From positions 1 through 32,775 of the forward strand of contig NZ_SZPQ01000046.1 in assembly GCF_005217455.1 (NCBI RefSeq): a DNA stretch of 32,775 nucleotides, given 5' to 3'. Position numbers and translations under genes: made by a program. How positions within the stretch are numbered: the first letter of the stretch is position 1; every line of letters starts with the position of its first letter. Below the pieces are notes generated by a model, which was given only the letters and a program-made list of their open reading frames with translations, was not told the origin of the DNA and searched no databases. This document shows positions 8,275 through 16,834 of the stretch, in pieces. The DNA comes from Martelella alba (GTDB lineage Bacteria > Pseudomonadota > Gammaproteobacteria > Enterobacterales > Enterobacteriaceae).

Positions 8275-8613
8275 TTACGGGCGGGAGATCTGGACGAGAT
8301 AGAGAAGTGATAACCAGTCTTGACGTGTGCTGGCAAAAATGTCGAGAATCGTCTCGTCAGTCTGATGGTTATAGCGGAAAAGACAAATGTATTTCCCGGT
8401 TGATTCTAACCAGCGGCGCAATTTTACGCCGTTAGCCAGCGCGTTTTGTTCAAACGGATATTGGAGGGGGTCAGCTTCAATATCGACGATAGCTTGTTCC
8501 AACAAATCAGTCGCAAAATCGCGAGCATCATCGTTTGACATTGTTACCGCTTTATAGGACTCAATTACTGATAAAGTTTGTTCTGTGACTTGGGTGGTGA
8601 TTGCTATCGTCAT
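8275..8613 (-). CDS. ParE/RelE-superfamily toxin
   Basis: This 112-residue basic-to-neutral protein has the layout of the RelE/ParE toxin fold. N-terminal helices are rich in AIVDIEADPLQYPF, then come strands VKLRRWLESTGKYICLFRYN and the closing strand ETILDIFASTRQDW. In that region the family keeps the R/K residues that contact ribosome or gyrase. It lies 14 bases downstream of the antitoxin gene, with its own Shine-Dalgarno (GAGG, seven bases before the ATG). Whether the target is mRNA on the ribosome (RelE) or DNA gyrase (ParE) cannot be read from the sequence. A cytoplasmic role in growth control or element stabilisation is expected from the family. Confidence 0.75.
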   Translation of the reverse strand: MTIAITTQVTEQTLSVIESYKAVTMSNDDARDFATDLLEQAIVDIEADPLQYPFEQNALANGVKLRRWLESTGKYICLFRYNHQTDETILDIFASTRQDWLSLLYLVQISRP

Positions 8614-8627
8614 TTATTAGCCTCATA

Positions 8628-8897
8628 TTATTTATGCCGCTCTGATCGCCTCCGTGCTAATAGCTCACGGGCGGTTTCGTGGCGGCCGTTCTCAAAATCA
8701 TGTTGAGACAGGCTAACCAGTTTCAGCATGGCGTTTACTTGCTGCTGCTGGTGGCGTTCAACCAGTTCCGCTTCACGTTCTTCCGCGGTCTGAATAAACA
8801 GCTCAGCTGCGCCATTTTTTGTCACATACACACCGCCTCTGAAGTTCTGAGGGGTGCCAAGCATCTCCCGAGCAGACTTCTGCGAAATGGTAGTCAT
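8628..8897 (-). CDS. Phd/YefM-type antitoxin
   Basis: This is an 89-residue protein starting at the ATG at 8897, which has GAGG eight bases upstream. A frame extension to 8930 adds MWPRLLSEVYY and is less likely. The N-terminal DNA-binding region (TTISQKSAREML) and the strand GVYVTKNGAAELFIQTAEE match the Phd/YefM pattern in which a beta strand is followed by an E-rich helix. The charged C-terminal half (RHQQQQVNAML..., ending RRRSERHK) would neutralise the toxin. Antitoxin precedes toxin, as is usual, and the pair is probably autorepressed from a promoter upstream of 8897. The module separates the guanidino operon from an IS remnant, consistent with a mobile or plasmid-derived insertion. Confidence 0.78.
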   Translation of the reverse strand: MTTISQKSAREMLGTPQNFRGGVYVTKNGAAELFIQTAEEREAELVERHQQQQVNAMLKLVSLSQHDFENGRHETARELLARRRSERHK

Positions 8898-9064
8898 GTA
8901 GTAAACCTCACTTAATAGGCGTGGCCACACGGATGAAAGCGTCCGCTAGTCACAGGCTCCTTTCTTGTCAGCTTTCCAGGATGGAGGCCGTACGTGCTTT
9001 CAAAAGACAGAATAGTCAAAAATTCACTCTCGAGCAATATTTGTCATAAATTTTACCCCCTCTC
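8898..9064 (-). promoter_or_regulatory. Upstream region of the toxin-antitoxin operon
   Basis: Together with the IS remnant this forms a 523-base stretch without an intact gene. On the minus strand TTGCTC and TATTCT are separated by 17 bases in the AT-rich part around 9012-9040, a possible promoter for the antitoxin gene. No clear operator palindrome was recognised. Confidence 0.35.
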
Positions 9065-9374
9065 TCTATCCTTGGGCGTCAGGGCAACGACGCGGGCGCG
9101 CATGCCGGCGGGCTCTGTGATCAACCAGAGGTGGGTGATATTTGGCACAAGTTCGGCTCGCTGATGAGGGCGGCCCTTGCTTACGGCAAACCGGAAAGGC
9201 CGGCGCGGTTGAGCGTCGGGTGATGTTTTCCGTCTCCGGCGCGCTGGTCACGGGCAGCAGCGGTGGTGATGATAGCGTTACGGCAGGGTGTTCAGCAGTC
9301 AGGCTCCGGCAGAGGCGGCCAAAGGTTTTGATATTGAGGCTGTGCTGGCGAGCGTACTGTAGCGGGTACCGCAT
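9065..9374 (-). mobile_element. Decayed IS66-like remnant (TnpA and TnpB fragments)
   Basis: On the minus strand two short pieces in different frames resemble the accessory proteins of IS66 elements. From 9374 downward, LQYARQHSLNIKTFGRLCRS resembles the N-terminal helix-turn-helix of IS66 TnpA. At 9142-9065, THLWLITEPAGMRARVVAL resembles the TnpB start (usually WLxTEPxDMR). TnpA then TnpB is the normal gene order. Neither piece is a complete gene, the TnpC transposase is absent, and no terminal repeats were found. Recognition is from memory, so confidence is moderate. Confidence 0.45.
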
Positions 9375-9420
9375 TCGGCAGCCTTCTCACAGCCACTCTG
9401 AAATAACATGCAATGATAAC

Positions 9421-10332
9421 CTAAGAACTTCCGGGACAATGATTGCGCATTTCATGCGCCAGGTCGATAAGCGCTTTGAGTCCCGGCGGGATATGGCGTC
9501 GGCCGGAATAGTATAATCGCAGGCCGGCGAACGAAGGGCACCAATCTTCTAGCACGCTCTCCAATCCGCCGTCGGCCAAATCCCGATGAATAAACCAGTC
9601 TGAAATGAATGCCAGTCCGATACCGCGCCGCGCCGCCTGGCGGATTGCGCGCATTTCGCTACACACCATCCGGTAGGGCATGGCGACGGCGAGCTTTTGC
9701 TGATGCCGTTCAAGTTCCCAGTGATAAATGCCGCCGTGGGACATACGCATGCCGATACCCTCGTGGCGCGGCAAATCGTCCGGCGCAAGGGGCTTTCCTC
9801 GCCGGGCGAAATAGACGGGACTGCCAACGATAAGCATGCGGGCATCGGCCGTCAGCGGCACGGCAATCATATCTTGCGGCACGAATTCCGCGAGACGTAT
9901 TCCGGCATCGAACCCTTCGGCTACGATATCGACCCGTCGCGGCTCGGTGACGATATCCAGGCGCATTTGCGGATAGCGTCGCAGATATTCGCAAAACAGC
10001 GGTTCAAACAACAGGGACGCCGATTCAGGCGGGGCGTTGATACGTAACGTGCCGGCGGGTGTTTCCGGCCGATCGCTGATTTCTTCCGACGCCCGGCGGA
10101 TTTCGGTCATGGCGGGCGCGATACGCTCCACATAGCGGCGGCCTGCTTCGGTGAGGGCGACGCTTCGGGTGGAGCGGTGAAATAAACGTGCCCGCAAGCG
10201 GCTCTCCAGAGCGGCGACGGCGTTACTTACCGCGGAGGCGGACATGCCCAGCTCGCGCGCGGCGGCGCGAAAACTTTGCCGGTGGGCGACGGCAAGAACG
10301 ACCTCCAGCTCGATAAGACCGGTGCGATGCAT
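9421..10332 (-). CDS. LysR-type regulator divergent from the aldehyde dehydrogenase gene
   Basis: This is a 303-residue LysR-family regulator. The HTH region reads LAVAHRQSFRAAARELGMS then SAVSNAVAALESRLRARLFHR, followed by SVALTEAGRRY. The effector domain has the features of the large CrgA/DmlR-like subgroup: RINAPPESA early, FDAGIRLAEFVPQDMIAVPL in the middle, and RRGIGLAFISDWFIHRDL in the second lobe. The gene faces away from an aldehyde dehydrogenase gene with a gap of about 115 bases, so that gene is the likely target. Its 3' end borders the IS66-like remnant. The inducer is unknown. Confidence 0.93.
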   Translation of the reverse strand: MHRTGLIELEVVLAVAHRQSFRAAARELGMSASAVSNAVAALESRLRARLFHRSTRSVALTEAGRRYVERIAPAMTEIRRASEEISDRPETPAGTLRINAPPESASLLFEPLFCEYLRRYPQMRLDIVTEPRRVDIVAEGFDAGIRLAEFVPQDMIAVPLTADARMLIVGSPVYFARRGKPLAPDDLPRHEGIGMRMSHGGIYHWELERHQQKLAVAMPYRMVCSEMRAIRQAARRGIGLAFISDWFIHRDLADGGLESVLEDWCPSFAGLRLYYSGRRHIPPGLKALIDLAHEMRNHCPGSS

Positions 10333-10376
10333 GGATTATCCTGATTTTCATTACAGACTGTCTAAAATAAACCTGC

Positions 10377-10405
10377 TTATCGAAACAATAGCGCGCGCCT
10401 ATACT
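10377..10405 (+). promoter_or_regulatory. Sigma-70-type promoter for the aldehyde dehydrogenase gene
   Basis: TTATCG (10377-10382), 17 bases, then TATACT (10400-10405). It lies 41 bases upstream of the chosen start, in the divergent region shared with the LysR gene. A LysR T-N11-A site may exist near 10355-10380 but none stands out clearly. Confidence 0.5.
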
Positions 10406-10446
10406 TCCGTCAAACGCGCCGGTCAGGCGCGGTGACGGAGAGGCCA

Positions 10447-11865
10447 ATGCAACACATCGACAAGATCTATATTAATGGCGGATGGGTAACGCCGCACGGT
10501 ACGGAAATATTCCAACTGTTTAATCCCGCCACGGAAGAGGTCATTGGCACCGTGCGACTGGCCGATGACCAAGATGTGCGACAGGCGGTCGCGGCGGCCA
10601 AAGCCGCTTTCCCGGCCTGGTCCAACACCGGCAAGGAACAGCGTATTGCGGTATTGCGCGCAATGCATGCCGCGGTGGCCGACTGCGAAGGCGCGCTGAA
10701 GGAGGCCATCATAGAGGAATATGGCGCGCCGGTCGCGCGTTCGCAGTGGATGGCGACGTATCCGGCCGATGTTATCCTCCAGGCCATTGAAGCGTTGGAA
10801 TCCTTTCCATTTGAAGAGCAGGCGGGCGCCGCAACGGTCATCGTGACGCCTGTCGGCGTCGCCGGCCTGATTACGCCATGGAACAGCGACGCGGGATTCA
10901 TCTGTAATAAACTGGCGACGGCCATGGCCGCCGGCTGTACCGCCGTTATCAAGCCCAGTGAAATGAGCGCCATACAGACCCGTATCATCACACAGGCCCT
11001 GCATCATGCCGGCATCCCCGCCGGCGTGTTCAATGTCGTCACCGGCCGCGGCGATGTGGCGGGCGCGGCATTAAGCGGTCATCCGGATATCGCCAAGATC
11101 TCTTTTACTGGCTCCTCCTCAGTGGGCAAATACCTGGTGGCGCGCGGCGCGGAAAGCGTAAAACGCGTAACGCTGGAACTGGGGGGCAAATCGCCGACCC
11201 TCATTCTGGACGATGCCGATGTGGCCTGGGCGGTATCCATGGCGTTAAGCGCCGGATTTAATAACAGCGGCCAGGCGTGTATCGCCGGTACGCGCATCTT
11301 GGTGCCGCAGCATCGTCTGGCCGAATTCGAGCAGGCCATTGTCCAGGCCGTCGCCGATATCCGTTCCGGCGATCCGCGTGATCCGCAAACGGTTATCGGC
11401 CCAATGGTGAGCCGCAAACAATGGGAGCGGGTACAACGTTACATCCGCCTCGGCCAGGAGGAAGGCGCCAGACTGTTGACCGGCGGCGAGGGTCGTCCAA
11501 CCGGGCTGACGTCGGGCTGGTTTGTCAGGCCCACGGTCTTTACCGGGGTGGATAATCAAATGCGTATTGCCCGCGAGGAGATTTTCGGCCCGGTGCTGGC
11601 GATAATTCCTTATGGGGATGAGGAAGACGCTATCGCCATTGCCAACGACACCCCCTATGGTTTGAGCGCGCTGGTGTTGTGCGGCGATAGGCCGCGGGGC
11701 GTTCGGATCGCGCGGCGGATCGAATCCGGCCGTGTCCTGGTCAATACCCTGTCCCACGAGCCAAAGGCCCCGTTCGGCGGATTCAAGCACTCTGGCCTGG
11801 GCCGGGAAATGGGCAAATGGGGGCTTCAGGCGTATCTGGAGCCGAAAACCTTATTGGTGGGATAA
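10447..11865 (+). CDS. NAD(P)-dependent aldehyde dehydrogenase
   Basis: This is an ALDH-superfamily enzyme of 472 residues oxidising an aldehyde to the acid in the cytoplasm. Diagnostic elements are the cofactor/oxyanion region ITPWNSD (N146), the NAD-binding KPSEMSA and SFTGSSSVGK, the general base in TLELGGKSP (E244), and the catalytic cysteine in NNSGQAC (C278). The C-terminal EEIFGPVLAIIPY and KHSGLGREMG are also present. The ATG at 10447 follows a GGAGAGG Shine-Dalgarno; a GTG at 10432 is less likely. It is transcribed alone, divergent from a LysR gene, and its last 15 bases overlap the end of the opposing efflux gene. It could oxidise an aminoaldehyde or guanidinoaldehyde related to the nearby operon, but nothing in the sequence proves that. 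Confidence 0.94.
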   Translation: MQHIDKIYINGGWVTPHGTEIFQLFNPATEEVIGTVRLADDQDVRQAVAAAKAAFPAWSNTGKEQRIAVLRAMHAAVADCEGALKEAIIEEYGAPVARSQWMATYPADVILQAIEALESFPFEEQAGAATVIVTPVGVAGLITPWNSDAGFICNKLATAMAAGCTAVIKPSEMSAIQTRIITQALHHAGIPAGVFNVVTGRGDVAGAALSGHPDIAKISFTGSSSVGKYLVARGAESVKRVTLELGGKSPTLILDDADVAWAVSMALSAGFNNSGQACIAGTRILVPQHRLAEFEQAIVQAVADIRSGDPRDPQTVIGPMVSRKQWERVQRYIRLGQEEGARLLTGGEGRPTGLTSGWFVRPTVFTGVDNQMRIAREEIFGPVLAIIPYGDEEDAIAIANDTPYGLSALVLCGDRPRGVRIARRIESGRVLVNTLSHEPKAPFGGFKHSGLGREMGKWGLQAYLEPKTLLVG

Positions 11866-13284
11866 AAGCGCGGCAGGAGACTGCCAGCCCAACCCCAGAC
11901 TTTTTTGTAATGTCACGAAATCCAGGGCCAGATCGGTCTGCGCCTGGATCCGGTTGCGGCCGGCGTCAAGCTCGGCCCGCTGGGTGTCCAGCAGGTCGAT
12001 GAGGCTGGCCACGCCGGCGCGGTAACGTTGGCCGACCAGAACATTGTCGTGCCGGGCGGCGTCTTCCACGGCCAGGTAGTTCGCTAGCGTCCGGCGCTGT
12101 TGGCCGTAGCGCGACAGCGAACTGTTCGCGTCCCGTAGCCCATTGAGCACGGTCTTGCGCCATTGCGCCTCCGCCTGATCGCGCTGGGCCTCGGCCACAT
12201 GAATCTGGGATCGCACGCGGCCGAAATCCAGGATATTCCATTGCAACATCGGGATAAGCATCCACGATGCGTTGTCCTGCCGGAACACCTGGCCGCTGTC
12301 GGAACTGCTAAATCCCAGCAAGCCGCGCAAGGTAATCTTCGGATACAGGTCCGCCATATGTTCGCCCACAATGGCGGTGCTGGCGGCCAATTGCCGCTCG
12401 GCATTGCGGATATCCGGTCGATGGCGCAGCATATCCACCGGGCGGCCCACGTTGACATGCTCCGGCTGTTTGGGCAACCGCGCGGCGCCGGACAGCAGCG
12501 TATCCAGCGCGCCGGGCGTCAGTCCGGACAAGAAAGCCAATTGATCCAGGTTATCATTGATATCGGCCTGTAATGAGGGTTCCTGCGCCTGAAGGGTTGC
12601 CAGTTGCGTCTTGAGCCGATCCACATCGCTATCGTCGGCCGCGCCGCGCTCGCGCCGCTGGCGAACAAGGTCCAGCATCTTTTGCTGCAATTGCAGGCTA
12701 TGCTGCAAAAAAGCCAGTTGCTCCCGCGCGCCGCATAAGCGCAGATAATCACGCGCCACCTCGGCGGCAACCGAGACTTGCGTATCCGCCAGGCTCGCCT
12801 CGCTGGCTTGCGCCTGCGCCCGGCCCGCCTCGGCGGCGCGGCGGTCTTGTCCAAACACATCCAGCTCCCAACTGGCATCGAAGCTACTGCTATACAAATT
12901 CATGGGGTTATCGGTGGTTAGACCGATGCTATCGGGCAACTTGACGCGCGCGCCCAATCCGGTGGCGTTCAATGTCGGGTATCGCTGCGCCTCATCCCCC
13001 GCGAGCGTCGCGCGCGCTTCTTTTAGGCGGGCGGTGGCGATGGCCAGATCAGGATTGTGCCGCAAGGCGTTTTCAATAAGCTGATTTAGCCGGTCGTCAT
13101 GGAACGCCAGCCACCAGCGCGATTGGGCGGGCTGCGTGCCGACGCCGGCGTCGGGTAGACGCTGAAAGCGAGTGACCGAGGGCGTGGCGGGAGGGCCGGC
13201 GTAATCCGGTCCCACGCTGCAATTTGCCAGCAGTAGCGCCGCCGCGGCGGCAAGAGTCGGTTTCAGTAAAGCGTCGGACGTCAT
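11851..13284 (-). CDS. NodT-type outer-membrane efflux lipoprotein
   Basis: This is a TolC/OprM-superfamily outer-membrane channel of the NodT group. From the ATG at 13284, which has GAAGG five bases upstream, a lipoprotein signal peptide ends in LLLANC (lipidated Cys22), followed by the family's usual SVGPDY. Two OEP repeats follow, each rich in coiled-coil helices, for example LIENALRHNPDLAIATARLK and HRPDIRNAERQLAAS. An alternative ATG at 13296 overlaps the stop of the pump gene (ATGA) but lacks a ribosome site. Length (about 477 residues) is normal. It completes a three-gene tripartite efflux operon with the pump and adaptor. Its 3' end overlaps the aldehyde dehydrogenase gene tail-to-tail by 15 bases. 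Confidence 0.94.
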   Translation of the reverse strand: MTSDALLKPTLAAAAALLLANCSVGPDYAGPPATPSVTRFQRLPDAGVGTQPAQSRWWLAFHDDRLNQLIENALRHNPDLAIATARLKEARATLAGDEAQRYPTLNATGLGARVKLPDSIGLTTDNPMNLYSSSFDASWELDVFGQDRRAAEAGRAQAQASEASLADTQVSVAAEVARDYLRLCGAREQLAFLQHSLQLQQKMLDLVRQRRERGAADDSDVDRLKTQLATLQAQEPSLQADINDNLDQLAFLSGLTPGALDTLLSGAARLPKQPEHVNVGRPVDMLRHRPDIRNAERQLAASTAIVGEHMADLYPKITLRGLLGFSSSDSGQVFRQDNASWMLIPMLQWNILDFGRVRSQIHVAEAQRDQAEAQWRKTVLNGLRDANSSLSRYGQQRRTLANYLAVEDAARHDNVLVGQRYRAGVASLIDLLDTQRAELDAGRNRIQAQTDLALDFVTLQKSLGLGWQSPAALLSHQ

Positions 13285-13292
13285 AATGGCCT

Positions 13293-14840
13293 TCATTTAT
13301 GGATTAAACGCGGCGAGCGCAGCAGCAACGCCAGCGGAATACAGCCGACCAGAGCGATGCCCAGCATATAGAATGATTCGGAATAGGTCATGACCGACGC
13401 TTGCAGGGCAATTTCGTTGGCCAACTGCGCCAGCGCCTGCATTTTGGCGTGCAGCAGGTCGCCGTGCTCGCTGAAGAACAGGGCGGTATTACCCGATAAA
13501 CGGCTGTTGGCCAGTGGAGAATTGGCGGTAACCGATTCCCGGATAATGTCGCTGTGCAATTTGGTTTGACGATCGATAAACACGCCCATCAGCGCCAATC
13601 CTACCGAGCCGCCCAGATTACGCATCATATTGTAAAGCCCGGCGGCATCCGCCACGTCGCCGTCGCCGACCGCCGCCATGGAGGCCTGGTTAAGCGGCAT
13701 CATCGCCATGATTTGTCCGGCGCCGCGCAGCAGTTGCGACCAGAAGAAATCATTGCCGGCGCTCTGCGCGGTCAGCGACGTGTCCAGAAAACAACTTACC
13801 GCGAACAACACGATACCGGTGATGACCAATAATCGCGCATCCACGGTGCCGAGCAGGCGCGGCAATATTGGCATCATCATCAGGCTCGGAATACCGGAGA
13901 TAAGCAAGACATCGCCGGATTGCAACGCGTTATAGCCGGCGACGCCGCTGAGAAACTGCGGCAGCAGATAGATGACGCAATACAGCCCCATGCCGACGAC
14001 GAACACAATGACGATGACACTGAGAAAACGCGCGTTGCCCAGTAGTGACAGGCGGATCACCGGCTTGCGGGCGGTGAACTGGGCAATGGCCAGGCAGATA
14101 AGCCCGATGGTCATCAAGACCGTCAACCCGATAATCATGTCCGACTCGAACCAGCGTTCCCGCTGCCCTTCTTCCAGGACCACCGTCAAACTGCTCAGAC
14201 CGGCGGCCAGGCCGAAAATACCCAGCCAATCGGCATTGAAAAAATCATCCCAATGGGGTTTTACCGGCGGAAGGCCCAGGAGCAGCAGCAACACCAGACC
14301 GGCGCAAACCGGGATATTGATAAAAAAGCACCAGTTCCAACTGACATTTTCCGCCAACCAGCCGCCGAGCACCGGTCCGATGACCGGCCCAAGAATAACG
14401 ATGATGCCGAATATCGACATCCCCAGCGGTAGCTGCCGGCGCGGTAGCCGGGTACGGATAATCATTTGCGCGGTGGGGATGAGCGCGCCGCCGGTAAAAC
14501 CCTGGCCGATTCGGCCGGCAATCATTTGCGCCAGGTTATCGGCACTGCCGCAGATCACGGAAAACAGCGTAAACAGCAGGGCGCAGCCCACCAGAAAATT
14601 GCGCAGGCCGAGCAGGCGGCTCAGCCAGCCCGTCAAAGGAATCATGACGATTTCCGACATCAAATAGCCGGTGGAAATCCAGGTGCCTTCAGTGCCGGTC
14701 GCGCCGATTTCACCCTGGATTTGCGGCAAGGCCGAATTGGTGATGGAAATATCCAGCGTTGCCATTAACGCGCCAAGGGCGCCGGCGAGGACGGCAATCC
14801 AGTCGGTGATGTCGGCTTTTTCCCGATCAGTCGGACTCAT
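13293..14840 (-). CDS. DHA2-family (EmrB/QacA) multidrug efflux pump
   Basis: This 515-residue inner-membrane proton antiporter has the expected 14 transmembrane segments. Early motifs are typical of EmrB: LGALMATLDISITNSALPQI (motif D1 region with the TM1 aspartate), WISTGYLMSEIVMIPLTGWL, and GRIGQGFTGGALIPTAQ. The motif GPVIGPVLGGWLAENVSWNW matches antiporter motif C and the loop after it. It is translated from an ATG overlapping the adaptor stop by four bases, and its own stop overlaps a possible start of the outer-membrane gene. The operon order adaptor-pump-channel points to EmrAB-TolC-like export across both membranes. The substrate cannot be deduced. Confidence 0.95.
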   Translation of the reverse strand: MSPTDREKADITDWIAVLAGALGALMATLDISITNSALPQIQGEIGATGTEGTWISTGYLMSEIVMIPLTGWLSRLLGLRNFLVGCALLFTLFSVICGSADNLAQMIAGRIGQGFTGGALIPTAQMIIRTRLPRRQLPLGMSIFGIIVILGPVIGPVLGGWLAENVSWNWCFFINIPVCAGLVLLLLLGLPPVKPHWDDFFNADWLGIFGLAAGLSSLTVVLEEGQRERWFESDMIIGLTVLMTIGLICLAIAQFTARKPVIRLSLLGNARFLSVIVIVFVVGMGLYCVIYLLPQFLSGVAGYNALQSGDVLLISGIPSLMMMPILPRLLGTVDARLLVITGIVLFAVSCFLDTSLTAQSAGNDFFWSQLLRGAGQIMAMMPLNQASMAAVGDGDVADAAGLYNMMRNLGGSVGLALMGVFIDRQTKLHSDIIRESVTANSPLANSRLSGNTALFFSEHGDLLHAKMQALAQLANEIALQASVMTYSESFYMLGIALVGCIPLALLLRSPRLIHK

Positions 14841-15949
14841 GGCCGCGCCTGCCCGGAAGCGGGATGGGTATCGACATCCACCGTGACGGACATGCCGGCG
14901 AGCAGGCGTTTTACTTGCGGCGAGTGATCGGTGATGCGGATACGCACCGGCACGCGCTGCACGATTTTGGTAAAATTGCCGGTGGCGTTATCCGGCGGCA
15001 GCAGGGCGAACAACGAGCCGGTACCCGGGGCGAAGCTATCCACCACCCCTTTAAAATCGTGATCGGGAATGGCGTCGACCCGCAAACTGGCGGGCTGCCC
15101 GGGCCGCATATTCGCCAATTGGGTCTCCTTGAAGTTGGCCACCAGATAGATGTCGTCATTCGGTACCACGGTTAACAGTCGCGTGCCGGGCTGAACGAAT
15201 TGGCCCACGCGCACGGCGCGATCGCCCACATAGCCGTCGATGGGGCTGACTATCACCGTGTCGCGGACATCGATATGGGACTGTTGCCGGCTGGCCCGGG
15301 CGGATGCCAGTTGCGCCCGGCTTTGATCGATTTGTGCCTGCTGGGTTTGAATTTGCGCCGAGGCCGATTTTACCGCCGCCACATTGGCGTCATAATCGGC
15401 CTGGGCCTGATCGCGGCTACGGCGTAAATCGGTGAGCTTTTCCTGATTTTCCGCCCCGCTGGCGGCGAGCGGCAGATAGCGTTGATATTCGTGTTCCGCG
15501 TAATGCAATTGGACCAGCGCCGAACGTTGCTTGGCCTGCGCTTCCTCAATTTCCGCCTGCTGACGGATGATTTCCGCCTCGGCCCGTTTGATGTCCGCCT
15601 GGTCGGCCAAAATGGCGGCGTTCGCTTGATCAAGCCGGGCCTGGTATTGATCGTCCTCAAGCCTGACCACCGGTTGCCCGGCGTTGACCCGCTGGTTATC
15701 CCGCACCAGGACTTCGCGCACATAACCGGTGACTTTCGGCGCGAGGGTGACGCTGTCGGCCTGGAGATAGGCATCGTCGGTGGATTCGACGTAGCGGGCG
15801 AACAGCAGCCAGTAACAAAGCCCGGCCGCCAGCAAGACAGCGACGCCCAACGCCAGATAAAGCAAAATTCGCCGTTTGCGGCGTGACGGGCGCGGGGCGG
15901 CGGGCTCGGCGGCGTCATTTGATGAAGCCGTTATAGCCATGTATAACAT
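14837..15949 (-). CDS. Membrane-fusion adaptor, EmrA/HlyD family
   Basis: This periplasmic adaptor of about 370 residues is anchored by one N-terminal transmembrane helix (ILLYLALGVAVLLAAGLCYW). The family motif STDDAYLQADSVTLAPKVTG follows, then the first lipoyl half-domain (VNAGQPVVRLEDDQYQARL), a long alpha-hairpin rich in Q, A and E, and the second lipoyl half with DTVIVSPIDGYVGDRAVRVG. Start: the ATG at 15949 has AAGG eight bases upstream; the longer frame to 16051 encodes an unlikely N-terminus. Its stop overlaps the pump start by four bases. It is the first gene of the operon, divergent from a TetR-type gene. Confidence 0.94.
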   Translation of the reverse strand: MLYMAITASSNDAAEPAAPRPSRRKRRILLYLALGVAVLLAAGLCYWLLFARYVESTDDAYLQADSVTLAPKVTGYVREVLVRDNQRVNAGQPVVRLEDDQYQARLDQANAAILADQADIKRAEAEIIRQQAEIEEAQAKQRSALVQLHYAEHEYQRYLPLAASGAENQEKLTDLRRSRDQAQADYDANVAAVKSASAQIQTQQAQIDQSRAQLASARASRQQSHIDVRDTVIVSPIDGYVGDRAVRVGQFVQPGTRLLTVVPNDDIYLVANFKETQLANMRPGQPASLRVDAIPDHDFKGVVDSFAPGTGSLFALLPPDNATGNFTKIVQRVPVRIRITDHSPQVKRLLAGMSVTVDVDTHPASGQARP

Positions 15950-16078
15950 GGAGGAAACCTTGGTTGAATTTATGTCAATCGGAACAACTATTCCAGATGG
16001 AAAAAATGTGTCAAGTGATATATTTTTGTCGCGCCAGCAAGAGGGCGCCACCGGCTTGTTTTACATAGGAATTGAAAA
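15950..16078. promoter_or_regulatory. Divergent control region of efflux operon and TetR gene
   Basis: The 129 bases between the two starts probably contain both promoters and the TetR operator. A near-palindrome TCGGAA...TTCCAGA (about 15978-15996) is the best operator candidate, though its arms are only four to six bases. An AGGA Shine-Dalgarno lies eight bases before the TetR ATG. The promoter hexamers are not well defined. Confidence 0.4.
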
Positions 16079-16792
16079 ATGTCAGAGAGAACGCACCCGA
16101 AGCAGCTTCGCCATCCGGCTTCCGGAGGGTACGCCCGCGGGAGCGAAACCCGCCGGCGTATCATGGATAGCGCCATCGAATTGTTCGGCGAGATGGGTTT
16201 CGAAGGCGCCTCTACCAGACACATCGCCAAGAGCGCCGGGGTGAATCCCCCCGCCCTGCAATACTATTTCGGCAACAAGGAAGGATTGTATGTCGCGTGC
16301 GCCGAATATCTGGTAACGGAAAACAAAGCATGGCTCGAGCCGTTCCTGGCGAAGATGGCCGCCAGGGAATGCGCCGATGCCGACGCCTGCATCGAAACGG
16401 TCTACTTGCTGCTTGAGGCCATCATGGACCATATTCTGAGCAGGAAAATCACCAGCGGTCAGCGATTGTTCTATGCGCGGATGCAATTGGGGCAGGGGCC
16501 GTCCGGCGCGGCGGAGTCCTTTAGCAATAAACTGTTCAGCCGATTGCATACGGTGGTGGTCGGGTTGGTGGCGCAGGTTTGCCATGCCTCCGTGGAGGAC
16601 GAACTGATACAGTTTCGCGCCATGTCTTTGCTCGGCCAGGTGACGATGTTCCACACCCTGCGCCGTATGATGTTCCCCGGCTCGCGGCAAGACACCGCCC
16701 TTTCGCCGGACAAGATCATCTTGATGAAATCCTGTTTGCGCGAACAGTGCCAAACCCTGATGCGCAACTGGCATGCCTTGGCCGAGAAATAA
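16079..16792 (+). CDS. TetR-family regulator (CecR/YbiH-like)
   Basis: This is a 237-residue TetR-type repressor. The DNA-binding domain is canonical: ETRRRIMDSAIELFGEMGFE, then ASTRHIAKSAGVNPPALQYYFGNKEGLYVACAEYL. The YYFGxKExLYxACA ending and the length of the ligand domain resemble E. coli CecR (YbiH), which controls drug-efflux and membrane genes. Divergence from the adaptor gene makes autoregulated repression of the efflux operon very likely. The ligand is unknown. Confidence 0.92.
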   Translation: MSERTHPKQLRHPASGGYARGSETRRRIMDSAIELFGEMGFEGASTRHIAKSAGVNPPALQYYFGNKEGLYVACAEYLVTENKAWLEPFLAKMAARECADADACIETVYLLLEAIMDHILSRKITSGQRLFYARMQLGQGPSGAAESFSNKLFSRLHTVVVGLVAQVCHASVEDELIQFRAMSLLGQVTMFHTLRRMMFPGSRQDTALSPDKIILMKSCLREQCQTLMRNWHALAEK

Positions 16793-16798
16793 CCGTAA

Positions 16799-16822
16799 CG
16801 CCCGTCGGGAGCAAGGCGGGCG
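16799..16822. terminator. Hairpin between convergent TetR and reductase genes
   Basis: CGCCCG (16799-16804) pairs with CGGGCG (16817-16822) around a 12-base loop, in the 42-base gap between two converging genes. It is a plausible bidirectional terminator but has no T-run. Confidence 0.35.
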
Positions 16823-16834
16823 GCGCGGCGGGAA

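Noticed and set aside
9142-9516. 124-codon plus-strand ORF in the gap before the LysR gene
   Set aside because: It crosses the IS66-like remnant on the opposite strand and runs into the LysR gene. No domain or ribosome site was seen.
13972-14667. 231-codon plus-strand ORF opposite the DHA2 pump
   Set aside because: Antisense of a 14-helix membrane protein; long open frames are expected there by codon bias.
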